Origin: Granulicella sapmiensis
Lineage (GTDB): Bacteria > Acidobacteriota > Terriglobia > Terriglobales > Acidobacteriaceae
Length of the DNA: 64,000 nt
Assembly: GCA_026225395.1 (NCBI GenBank)
Contig: JAMFSR010000004.1
Coordinates: 105,837-169,836, forward strand
Direction: 5' to 3'
In this document: piece after piece, positions 1-9,896 of the stretch
Layout of the letters: the number at the start of each line of letters is the position of its first letter
How positions within the stretch are numbered: the stretch's first letter is position 1
The notes under the pieces: generated by a model
Databases searched by the model: none
Seen by the model: only the letters and a program-made list of their open reading frames with translations
What the model was told of the DNA's origin: nothing
Translations under genes and position numbers: made by a program

Positions 1-382
1 GCCAACGCTGGCGCTCTTCATAGAGTTCATGGGCGGAGCGCACGATAATGAAGTGGCGCCCCTCAATCAATACTGCCAACGCAAGAAGATGAACTTCCTC
101 CCCCGAGTTGGTCGTCTGAGACCAGAAATCAGACTGAGTGCAGCCCTTCCCCACGTTCCATGTCTGGATCGCCTCAGGGATAAACAGCTCCAGATACGGA
201 AGCAGCGAGAGAAAGTCCCGCCGGTCGCCGCCGGGGGGGATGATGTCCTCGAACCATGCAGGCGCGGCGCTGATGGGCACCAGGGAAGAGTCGGAGTCGA
301 CAAGCTCCCACACCATGCAATCCATTGCGGCCAGAAGCGACGCCAGAGGGTTGAACGATGAATCTGTTTCATTGCTGGACAT
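1..382 (-). CDS. Partial protein, possible sensor-kinase N-terminal region
   Basis: The reading frame starts at an ATG at 382, overlaps the end of the GTPase gene by 14 bp, and runs off the left edge after 127 codons. The start MSSNETDSSFNPLASLL and later LLPYLELFIPEAIQTW and HFIIVRSAHELYEERQRW are a plausible globular sequence. I recall a similar stretch just before the kinase core of some acidobacterial histidine kinases, but that is memory rather than a visible motif. The overlap with the Rab-like GTPase suggests translational coupling and a joint signalling role. The frame was chosen because it stays open to the edge, whereas the frame beginning at 372 gives a Trp/Arg-rich product that stops at 67. 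Function is unproven. Confidence 0.5.
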   Translation of the reverse strand, partial: MSSNETDSSFNPLASLLAAMDCMVWELVDSDSSLVPISAAPAWFEDIIPPGGDRRDFLSLLPYLELFIPEAIQTWNVGKGCTQSDFWSQTTNSGEEVHLLALAVLIEGRHFIIVRSAHELYEERQRW

Positions 383-890
383 CAGCATCCCCCGCCGGTT
401 GAATCGTGCGCGCCGCGAGATCGTAGAAGATCTGCTCCACGCCGTCGCCGCTCTTGGCGCTGGACATGCGAACATCCCAGCCGGAAGCGCGCAGCTGCTC
501 AAGCTCGGCCGGATCGATGGTCCACTCTTCCATAAGGTCGGTCTTGTTGATAACGAGAATGAAGGGGGCGTCCCCGATGATGACCGCGACTTCTTTCTGC
601 AACTTGACGGCCGTTTCGAGGGTCTCATCGCGGGTGCCATCGACAACCAGCAGATAGCCCGCGGAACCGTTGACATGCGTCGTCTTCAGTCGACTCACAG
701 CGGACTCGCCGGCCATGTCCCAAAGAACGAGCGTCACCGGCTGATCGCCGATCAGAACATCCTTCTTATCGATCTTGACGCCGACCGTGGTGTGGTACTT
801 CGCAGAGAAAATGCTGCTGACAAAGCGCGCCACCAGGCTCGTCTTTCCCACTCCAAAAGCGCCCAGTATGCAGACTTTCTTGTGCGTCAT
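369..890 (-). CDS. Rab/Ras-like small GTPase
   Basis: This 173-aa protein has the complete set of small GTPase boxes: P-loop GAFGVGKT at residues 10-17, a Thr-rich switch I (YHTTVG, about 32-37), G3 as DMAGE at 58-62 instead of the common DTAGQ, G4 NKTD at 115-118, and G5 SSAK at 143-146. Its length matches a single G domain with no membrane anchor. Bacterial Rab-like GTPases of this kind usually act as switches with a partner encoded next door. Here the stop lies within the start region of the downstream gene (14-bp overlap), which supports a two-protein module. Replacement of the catalytic-Gln position of DxxGQ by Glu suggests low intrinsic hydrolysis or dependence on a GAP. The family call is secure; the pathway is unknown. 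Confidence 0.85.
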   Translation of the reverse strand: MTHKKVCILGAFGVGKTSLVARFVSSIFSAKYHTTVGVKIDKKDVLIGDQPVTLVLWDMAGESAVSRLKTTHVNGSAGYLLVVDGTRDETLETAVKLQKEVAVIIGDAPFILVINKTDLMEEWTIDPAELEQLRASGWDVRMSSAKSGDGVEQIFYDLAARTIQPAGDADVQQ

Positions 891-1015
891 TCACCCTCGC
901 TCTACAACACCAAACGCTGCTGTGTTGCCGCCCCGGAGGGGAGTCGCAACCTTTTGTGATTTAGGGCCGGATATAGCTGGATGCCTTTAAAGGCTTCAAA
1001 GGCAGAAACGGAAAA

Positions 1016-1070
1016 TGGTTGGGTGCAGAAAGATTCGAATCCGATTCTCTGCTCCCACAACAGATTACTC
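1016..1070 (-). pseudogene. Decayed tRNA-Pro(TGG) 3' half, att-like remnant
   Basis: On the minus strand this reads as the anticodon arm, T arm and 3' end of a tRNA-Pro. It aligns with the intact gene at 35407-35483 from the ACCA end through the anticodon stem with scattered mismatches and one gap. TTCGAAT of the T loop and TGTGGGAGCAGA of the anticodon arm remain. The T stem no longer pairs and no matching 5' acceptor or D arm lies upstream, so it cannot be a working tRNA. Such half copies are typical scars of integration into tRNA genes. Confidence 0.55.
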
Positions 1071-1187
1071 GATTCCAACGAAATCAATGAGAAGGAATAG
1101 CAAGTCTTTTGCAAACCACGAATTTGTCATCGCCCTGCGATGGCTGATGCAGAAATCCCTGCAGCCGTCCGTGACGATCCAATCGAT

Positions 1188-2042
1188 CTATTTACTGTCC
1201 TTCGCCTGCTCTTGCTGCGCCCAGGCCAGATTATTCTTCGCAATCTGTAGCGTAGGGTCCAGCGCAATTGCCTTGTTGAACCACACCAGCGCCTCCGCGG
1301 GATGCTTCTTCATCATGTAGGCGGTGCCGATGTTATTCTCCGCGGAAGCGCTGGACGGATCGAGTTCGAGCGCATGCTGCCAGGACCCGATCGCCTGGTC
1401 GTAGAAACCGAGGTTGTACTGCTTGAGGCCGTCCTTCACATAGAACGCCGCGTCGCGAGAAACAGCGTCTTCCTTGACGCCGAGCGACTTGTTCTTCTCG
1501 TCCTGCGCCCACTGCCGATTATTTCGCGCCAATTGAAAGCTCGGCGAGATCAGCAAAGCTTTGTTGCATTCCTCGATGGCGTTGTCGTAGTCCTTTTGCA
1601 GCGTGTGTGCAACACACAGGTCGTTCCACGCAACGACATTCGACTTATCTTCTGCCACCACGGACTGCAGGATTGGAATGGCGCGGGACGCGCTGCCTCC
1701 ATTGATATATGCGATGGAAAGATTGATGCGGTTATCGTTCGTGGGACTGGCATTGACGAGCGCCTCCAGCGATGCGATATCGGTCCCGGCAGTCTGCCGC
1801 GGCGCGGAATGCACGGGCGTCGCCACCCAGTGGTTGGCCAGGAGATAGATTCCAGGCAGCGCGATCAGCGCAGCTGCCAGTATCAATGCAGTACGGGTTT
1901 TCTGCGGTCGGCTGCCGGAGGACTCATCTACAGGTCCTTCCGTTGTGGAAGCACCCGGAACGTCTTCCGCGGAAACGCTGTGCTCAGCAGGGATTTGCTC
2001 GTCTTCCATCATGCCGCGAATTATAGTACCCAACCGAGTCAT
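1188..2042 (-). CDS. Membrane-anchored TPR protein
   Basis: This 284-aa protein has a charged N-terminal tail, one hydrophobic segment at about residues 51-69 (ALILAAALIALPGIYLLAN) and a periplasmic part with four or five TPR units. Repeats carry the usual pattern, e.g. AWNDLCVAHTLQKDYDNAIEECNKAL and SAENNIGTAYMMKKHPAEAL in part. The last unit ends PTLQIAKNNLAWAQQE, the same signature found at the C-terminus of the larger TPR protein 70 bp upstream on the same strand, so the two probably form an operon and arose by repeat exchange. TPR proteins are scaffolds; no enzyme motif is seen. The start at 2042 has a weak AGG in front; ATGs at 2012 and 2009 are alternatives. Confidence 0.75.
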   Translation of the reverse strand: MTRLGTIIRGMMEDEQIPAEHSVSAEDVPGASTTEGPVDESSGSRPQKTRTALILAAALIALPGIYLLANHWVATPVHSAPRQTAGTDIASLEALVNASPTNDNRINLSIAYINGGSASRAIPILQSVVAEDKSNVVAWNDLCVAHTLQKDYDNAIEECNKALLISPSFQLARNNRQWAQDEKNKSLGVKEDAVSRDAAFYVKDGLKQYNLGFYDQAIGSWQHALELDPSSASAENNIGTAYMMKKHPAEALVWFNKAIALDPTLQIAKNNLAWAQQEQAKDSK

Positions 2043-2111
2043 TTGCCTGGAATGACAGGGGGCGCGGCAACGGTGAACTCCCCGAGGACGGCAGGCATGG
2101 ACGACATAAAC

Positions 2112-4469
2112 CTAGCGCACCCCAAGGTTCTTCTGCGAAATTGACCAAGCCAGATTGTTCTTCGCCAGTTGAAAATCCGGCTTCAGCGCGATCGCCTTCC
2201 GCGCGGCCACAATCGCTTCATCCCAGCGATGCATCGATTCATAATCCGCAGCCATGTTGTTCCACGCCTCCGCCGAATTCGGCTTCAGCGCCAATGCCTT
2301 CCGCACAGCCGCAAGACTCTCTTCATACCGCCCCGCCTGCGCCAAACGCATAGAGTCGTTGACCAGGGCATCCGCATCCGAAGCCCCGGAAGCTGCAGAA
2401 CCCGCAGGCGCCACACTCTTCCCGCCGGCCCTCTCCTGCATATACCAGTTCAGATTGTTCTTCGCCAACTGATAATCCGGCTTTAGACGCAACGCCTGCT
2501 GCTCATTCTTGATTGCCTCATCCCACTGCCCCATCGCGCCATAGCCCGCGCCGATATTGTTATAAGCCTCCACCGAGTCTGGATCGATCTCCAGCGCCTT
2601 CAGCGCCGACGCAATCGACGCCTCATTCAGCCCCTGCCTCGACTGAGCCAGCGAAAGGTTGATCCAGTACGCCACCCCCGACCCCGTACGATGCTCTAAT
2701 ACCTGCTCCGCCGCCTCATCCCCCGGCATAGCCGCGAGCGTCCGCGTCGCCTCCTGCTGCGCGTCCTTCAAATCCCCCGACCGGCTATAAGCATCGATCA
2801 AAACATCGTGGTTGAACGGCCGTTGCGGATCGAGCTGAACCGCCGTCTGCAACTGCGCGATCGCCTCCGCAAACCGCCCTTGCTGCTCCAGCCATCTCCC
2901 ATAAAAAGCATGGCCCGAATCATCTCCCGGCGACAACAGAATCGCCCGCTGAAAATGCTTCTCGGCTTCCGCCGATCTCCCAGCCGCCTCACTCGCCGGT
3001 CCCCGGTCAGCCATATTGCCGTTCACCACCCCAATATTGATCTCCAGCGTCGAGTAGTTCGGCGTATACACCAGCGCCCGCTCAAAATAATCCAGCGCCA
3101 CGGCATAGGCGCCCTTGTTCATCTGGGTCAGCCCATAAATCATCAATCCCCGCCCATTGTGTGGCGACTTCAACGCATCATCCCGCCACAGCGACTCCTC
3201 GTCATGCCACACCGCATTTCTCTGCCGGACGCCCCACCCATAAGCCGCCAAAACCAGTACCGCAACCGCCATCGCGGCATACCGTGCCTTCGACTGACCT
3301 TCTCCCATCAACAAAGGCTCAATCAGCAACCATGCACCCCAAACCACCGCCAGAATCAACCCCACAAACGAGAAGAACATCCGGTGGTCGTTCTCCACCT
3401 CGGACAGCGGATAGAGCGACGTAGGCAGCTGCGTCACCACAAACCAGATCAACCCAAACGCTATCGGATACAGCAACCTTCGCCGCGCCGTCACACCTAT
3501 CCCCACCACCAGCGCCACCAGAAACACCAACCCCGCAACTACCTGAAGGTTCAGCTCAGAGAACGCCGAAAGGTCCGTATCCACATTCAAGTGCACCGGC
3601 AAAAACAGCGCCCCAAAGTACCGAAGCCAGACAAACGGCTGCGTCAGCCTGTAATCCCACGGCGAGATCATCGACGGCATAAACGACTTCGGCGTCATCG
3701 CCGACTGCAATCCCAGCAACACCCCCGTCAGCAACACCGAAGGCAAAGCACTCACTCCTGCACGCCGCCATCGCTCTAAACCTGTAAGGCCATCGCTCTC
3801 AAAGAAGTAGCAGTAAAACAGCAACAAAATCGGAAACACCGCCGCCGGCGGCTTCGACAATATCGCAAACACGAACGGCAGCAGATAAACCCCAAACTTC
3901 CGCCTCTCCGGATACCGTGCGAAAACATAGAGCGCCCCCACACACCCCACCGTGCAGTACAAATCCCCTCGTTGGATCACATAATTAACGGTCTCCGCCA
4001 TCGCCGGATGCAGCCCGAACCACGCCGCCCCAAACAGCGCCACCCACTCATTCGCAGGCCCGGGACGAATCTTGTCCAGCAGCAACCGGTACAGCGCATA
4101 CAGCAGCAGCACTTCACCCAGAAACACCACGAACGTCCCCACATGGAACCAGAGCAGCGCATATCCGTGCCCCATCCAGTAGTCCAGCGCCAGCATCGTC
4201 GAAACCACGGGCCTGTACGTCCGGTTCGCCGGCAGAACGCTGAACGTCGTCGCATCGGTAAAGAACCGGGGCACATTCCGCAGGCTGCGTATCGCCGGAT
4301 TGTTCACCACCGTGTGGAAATCGTCGAAGTGAAACTCATTCTGAAAGGAGTTCGAGTAGGCCAGCCAAATAGCCAGCAGCACGCCCACCAATGCCACAAT
4401 CTGCCATCGCATTTTTGGAAACGGATTGAATATTTTGTCCACGGAACTCCAATATAGCCGCCGAAGCAT
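2112..4469 (-). CDS. TMTC-like membrane protein with TPR tail (GT-C fold)
   Basis: This 785-aa protein has about ten membrane segments over residues 22-420, followed by TPR repeats to the end. The first loop carries NEFHFDDFHTVVNNP with the Asp pair at 49-50, the acidic motif of GT-C glycosyltransferases, and then a TYRPVVSTMLALDYWMGHG-like segment as in the TMTC/DUF1736 family. In eukaryotes TMTC proteins are O-mannosyltransferases with the same order of membrane and TPR parts; for bacterial members the substrate is unknown. The C-terminal TPRs contain PDYQLAKNNLNW and PDFQLAKNNLAW, matching the neighbouring TPR protein. Likely role: transfer of a lipid-linked sugar to an exported protein, inferred only from fold. 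Confidence 0.7.
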   Translation of the reverse strand: MLRRLYWSSVDKIFNPFPKMRWQIVALVGVLLAIWLAYSNSFQNEFHFDDFHTVVNNPAIRSLRNVPRFFTDATTFSVLPANRTYRPVVSTMLALDYWMGHGYALLWFHVGTFVVFLGEVLLLYALYRLLLDKIRPGPANEWVALFGAAWFGLHPAMAETVNYVIQRGDLYCTVGCVGALYVFARYPERRKFGVYLLPFVFAILSKPPAAVFPILLLFYCYFFESDGLTGLERWRRAGVSALPSVLLTGVLLGLQSAMTPKSFMPSMISPWDYRLTQPFVWLRYFGALFLPVHLNVDTDLSAFSELNLQVVAGLVFLVALVVGIGVTARRRLLYPIAFGLIWFVVTQLPTSLYPLSEVENDHRMFFSFVGLILAVVWGAWLLIEPLLMGEGQSKARYAAMAVAVLVLAAYGWGVRQRNAVWHDEESLWRDDALKSPHNGRGLMIYGLTQMNKGAYAVALDYFERALVYTPNYSTLEINIGVVNGNMADRGPASEAAGRSAEAEKHFQRAILLSPGDDSGHAFYGRWLEQQGRFAEAIAQLQTAVQLDPQRPFNHDVLIDAYSRSGDLKDAQQEATRTLAAMPGDEAAEQVLEHRTGSGVAYWINLSLAQSRQGLNEASIASALKALEIDPDSVEAYNNIGAGYGAMGQWDEAIKNEQQALRLKPDYQLAKNNLNWYMQERAGGKSVAPAGSAASGASDADALVNDSMRLAQAGRYEESLAAVRKALALKPNSAEAWNNMAADYESMHRWDEAIVAARKAIALKPDFQLAKNNLAWSISQKNLGVR

Positions 4470-7171
<2,702 letters not shown>

Positions 7172-7196
7172 TCCCCGCGGGCGGAAGGAGGCTGCG

Positions 7197-7730
7197 ATGA
7201 TTCGAAAGATTACAAGGCGTTGGTTTCTCCTTTGTCTCTGCTGCATTCAGGCCGGGTACGCTTTCGCGCAGGCCACTGAAGCCCCGGCAGCGACAGCCTC
7301 CACTCGGACGGTCGCCATCGCGCCTGATACCTGCCCCGTCGTTCACCCAGGGGATATCGTGACGCTGGACTGGAATCCCGGCTACGATCCCGCGTGGCCC
7401 GTTTCCAGTGTCGACGGTTTCTTCCTGAAGATGAAACGGCAGCCGTATGTCACCCATGGGCACTTGGACATGCCGCTGGTCCTGTGGACGCCCTTGCCGC
7501 TTCATCCCTTCCCTGCGTTGGCGAATGGCTTCTTCCACATTGAGATGAAGGTCCGAGAGCGGCGTGCCTCAGGCGAGTATTACGTCGTGAGCGCGGAGGA
7601 CCGGCCACACCTCTCTCCGGACTACAGCGGACCCAGGCCACGGATGACCCATTCGCCAACGGACGCGCGATTCTGTGTCAACTATCAGGACACCGGCAAC
7701 CCGCCGCGATCCCCAGATCATGATTTTTAG
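7197..7730 (+). CDS. Small secreted protein of unknown function
   Basis: This 177-aa protein begins with an Arg/Lys-rich start and a hydrophobic stretch ending YAFAQ, a good Sec signal peptide with cleavage near residue 25. The mature part is rich in Pro, His and aromatic residues and has two Cys (in PDTCPVVHP and RFCVNYQ) that could form a disulfide. I do not recognise a family. A strong AAGGAGG ribosome binding site stands about 5 bases before the ATG, and the gene starts only 25 bp after the collagen-like gene, so the two are probably co-transcribed and this protein may act with the fibre at the cell surface. Confidence 0.65.
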   Translation: MIRKITRRWFLLCLCCIQAGYAFAQATEAPAATASTRTVAIAPDTCPVVHPGDIVTLDWNPGYDPAWPVSSVDGFFLKMKRQPYVTHGHLDMPLVLWTPLPLHPFPALANGFFHIEMKVRERRASGEYYVVSAEDRPHLSPDYSGPRPRMTHSPTDARFCVNYQDTGNPPRSPDHDF

Positions 7731-7838
7731 GACCGGCAGAGTCTAGCCACGCCGCACCCAGGGCCACTGAAGTAAAGCTGCTGTGAAGAGTTGTTCTCAG
7801 CGAAGCCAAAGTGAAGTGCCAACGAAAGGAATAGAAAA

Positions 7839-8483
7839 ATGAGTGATCCATATCTCGGCGAAATCCGGATGGTAAGCTTCAACTTCGCACCCCAGGGTTG
7901 GGCTCTGTGCATCGGCCAAACCTTGAGCATCTCCCAAAATAATGCCCTGTTTGCCCTCATTGGGACTACCTTCGGCGGAAACGGCACCACCACCTTCCAA
8001 CTGCCCGACCTGCAGGGGCGCGTACCCGTCAACGTCGGCAGCGGTTTAGGCCTTCAACCCATCAGCTGGGGCGAAAAAGCTGGCTCCCCAAGCGCCACCC
8101 TTACCACCCAACAGTTGCCCATACATACCCATCCCGCCACCTTTACTCCATCCGGCGGCGGCGGAACGCCTACCGTTACCGTGAACATCCAGGGCAGCAG
8201 CGCGCAGAGTGGATCCTCCAGCCCCACCGGAAACTACATTGCCGGCACGATCAAAGGCGTCAGCGGCACCCTCGGGGCTGGAGACGCCTACGTCGCCAAC
8301 CCTGCTACCACGACGCTTGGGAATCTCGCTGGAGTCACGGCCTCGATCTCCGGCGTCGGCGGCGGTGGTGGCACCGTAACGAATGCCTTGACCGGTCAGG
8401 GCCAGCCCTTCGATATCCACCCACCTTACCTCGGCATCTACTTCGTCATCTCGCTTCAGGGAATATTCCCCTCGCGAGGCTAA
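7839..8483 (+). CDS. Phage tail-collar-domain protein (MdpB/microcystin-dependent type)
   Basis: This 214-aa protein opens with a classic tail-collar domain at about residues 5-62: YLGEIRMVSFNFAPQGWALC, LFALIGTTFGGNG and FQLPDLQGRVPV. A Gly/Ser/Thr-rich middle part follows with TTQQLPIHTHPATF, and it closes with HPPYLGIYFVISLQGIFP, the usual end of the family. Proteins of this type occur in bacterial chromosomes as small groups of collar proteins next to a GNAT acetyltransferase; that arrangement is repeated here with a second collar protein and a GNAT gene. Despite the name no other phage genes are near. AAAGGA lies 8 bases before the ATG. The role is unknown; assembly of a secreted or surface fibre tip is an inference. 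Confidence 0.85.
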   Translation: MSDPYLGEIRMVSFNFAPQGWALCIGQTLSISQNNALFALIGTTFGGNGTTTFQLPDLQGRVPVNVGSGLGLQPISWGEKAGSPSATLTTQQLPIHTHPATFTPSGGGGTPTVTVNIQGSSAQSGSSSPTGNYIAGTIKGVSGTLGAGDAYVANPATTTLGNLAGVTASISGVGGGGGTVTNALTGQGQPFDIHPPYLGIYFVISLQGIFPSRG

Positions 8484-8537
8484 CCCCAGTCGGAGCGGAC
8501 CGCACGGTTCGCTCCCTAAGTCTAAGGAATGCCTTAC

Positions 8538-8777
8538 ATGGGAAATCAGATTTGTATCGGACAAATCATTCTTTTCGCAGGTAACTTCGCCCCCGCAGGC
8601 TGGCGCCTGTGCGATGGCAGCACGCTCCCGATCGCCGCGAATCCAGCGCTGTACAGCATCATCGGAACCACGTATGGAGGCGACGGTAAGACCAACTTCG
8701 CTCTGCCCAAATTCCCGAATATGCAGCACGCAATCTATCTCATCGCAGTGACAGGCCAATTCCCGATCAGGCCGTAA
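8538..8777 (+). CDS. Short tail-collar-domain protein lacking the middle region
   Basis: This 79-aa protein holds the collar signature (IILFAGNFAPAGWRLCDG, LYSIIGTTYGGDG, FALPKFPNM) and then passes directly to the terminal strand IYLIAVTGQFPIRP. The variable Gly/Thr/His-rich centre found in its 214-aa neighbour is missing, so it is a minimal collar domain rather than a broken gene: start, stop and ribosome binding site are intact. AAGGA at 8524-8528 is 9 bases before the ATG at 8538, which is why this start is preferred over the ATG at 8529 that abuts the site. It lies between the larger collar protein and the GNAT gene. Confidence 0.75.
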   Translation: MGNQICIGQIILFAGNFAPAGWRLCDGSTLPIAANPALYSIIGTTYGGDGKTNFALPKFPNMQHAIYLIAVTGQFPIRP

Positions 8778-8798
8778 CCGGAACATGCTTCAAACCGC

Positions 8799-9896
8799 AT
8801 GCAGATCACTCTCCAACCCGAAGCGCTCACCCCGGAAGCAGACTCTCTAGCCTACCGGCTCTTCGCCGTGGACAAACTGGCCGAGTCCGCTGCCATCGGG
8901 CTGCCTCAGCCGCAGGCCGAAGAGCTCGTCCAGATGCAATGGCGCGGCCGCACCCTCACCTACGCCAATCAATACCCCGGCGCCGAAGATTGGACCATCT
9001 CCCTCGAAGATGGCACTCCCGTCGGCCGCTACCTTCTGCAAAAAACGCCGCAGGGCCTCCGCATGGTCGACTTCGCCATCCTCCCCGAGTGGCGCGGCCA
9101 GGGCATCGGAACCCATGTGCTGCAACAGCTCATCCACAGCACCGCAACCAACGGATCGGTCTTCAGCCTCCGCGTCGAAAAAAATAACCGCGCCCTGTAC
9201 CTCTACAAACGCCTCGGCCTTACCGTCGTCTCCAGCGACGAGATCTCCTTTGAGATGGAGTGGAAACCCGAACGCATCGCCATCAGCTTCCCAACCTCTA
9301 ATACCCAATCCGTCACGGAAAACCTCAAGCCCGAAGAACACATCACGCTCGAATCCGGCGAGACCCTCGACCGCCCCGTCGTCCTCGACAGCATCTTCGC
9401 CTTCCTCCGCGAAATCGGCCTCGACATCCATCTGGCCGAGCTTCCCGAAAAAACATTCCTTCCCGGCATCCAGCTCATCGCCAACGGCCTCAACGTCGAT
9501 ATCGACGCACTCCTCTATCCCGGCGACCTTCTCCACGAAGCCGGTCACCTCGCCGTCATGCCGCCCGAAACCCGCCGCCTCGAAGCTCCGCCCACCGGCG
9601 ACGCTGCGGAAGAGATAGCCGCCATCGCCTGGTCCTACGCCGCCGTCATTCACCTCGGCCTCCCGCCTGAAGTCGTCTTCCATCCCCACGGTTACCGCGG
9701 CAACTCCCAAACCCTCGCCCACGGCTTCGCCACCGGAAACTGCCCCGGCCTGCCCATGCTCTGGTGGATGGGACTTACCACCCAGCCCACCGCAACAACC
9801 CCATCGATTTACCCCAAGATGCTCCGCTGGATACGCGAAGCCCCCATCCCCGCCGATACCTCCGACGAGTTGGTCTTAAGCAGTACCGGACAATGA
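8799..9896 (+). CDS. GNAT acetyltransferase with C-terminal HEAGH-motif domain
   Basis: This 365-aa protein is about twice the length of a simple GNAT. Residues about 45-155 form the acetyltransferase domain: VGRYLLQ, MVDFAILPEWRGQGIGTHVL with the acetyl-CoA loop RGQGIGT, then LRVEKNNRALYLYKRLGLTVV. After a linker, residues about 190-350 form a second domain with LLYPGDLLHEAGHLAVMPP. The HEAGH matches the HExxH zinc-binding pattern, followed by acidic residues in GDAAEEIAAIAWSYAA that could supply a third ligand. GNAT genes accompany tail-collar genes in other bacteria, so modification of collar or fibre proteins is likely. Peptidase activity of the second part is only suggested by the motif. 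Its stop overlaps the next start (ATGA). Confidence 0.75.
   Translation: MQITLQPEALTPEADSLAYRLFAVDKLAESAAIGLPQPQAEELVQMQWRGRTLTYANQYPGAEDWTISLEDGTPVGRYLLQKTPQGLRMVDFAILPEWRGQGIGTHVLQQLIHSTATNGSVFSLRVEKNNRALYLYKRLGLTVVSSDEISFEMEWKPERIAISFPTSNTQSVTENLKPEEHITLESGETLDRPVVLDSIFAFLREIGLDIHLAELPEKTFLPGIQLIANGLNVDIDALLYPGDLLHEAGHLAVMPPETRRLEAPPTGDAAEEIAAIAWSYAAVIHLGLPPEVVFHPHGYRGNSQTLAHGFATGNCPGLPMLWWMGLTTQPTATTPSIYPKMLRWIREAPIPADTSDELVLSSTGQ

Noticed and set aside
1016..1070. Functional tRNA
   Set aside because: No 5' acceptor or D arm, broken T stem and a G in place of U33.
902..1114. 70-codon minus-strand frame
   Set aside because: It covers the tRNA-Pro remnant, lacks a ribosome site and shows no domain.
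7839..8777. Prophage, suggested by two tail-collar proteins
   Set aside because: No capsid, terminase, other tail or lysis genes are near; chromosomal collar plus GNAT clusters of this kind are known outside phages.
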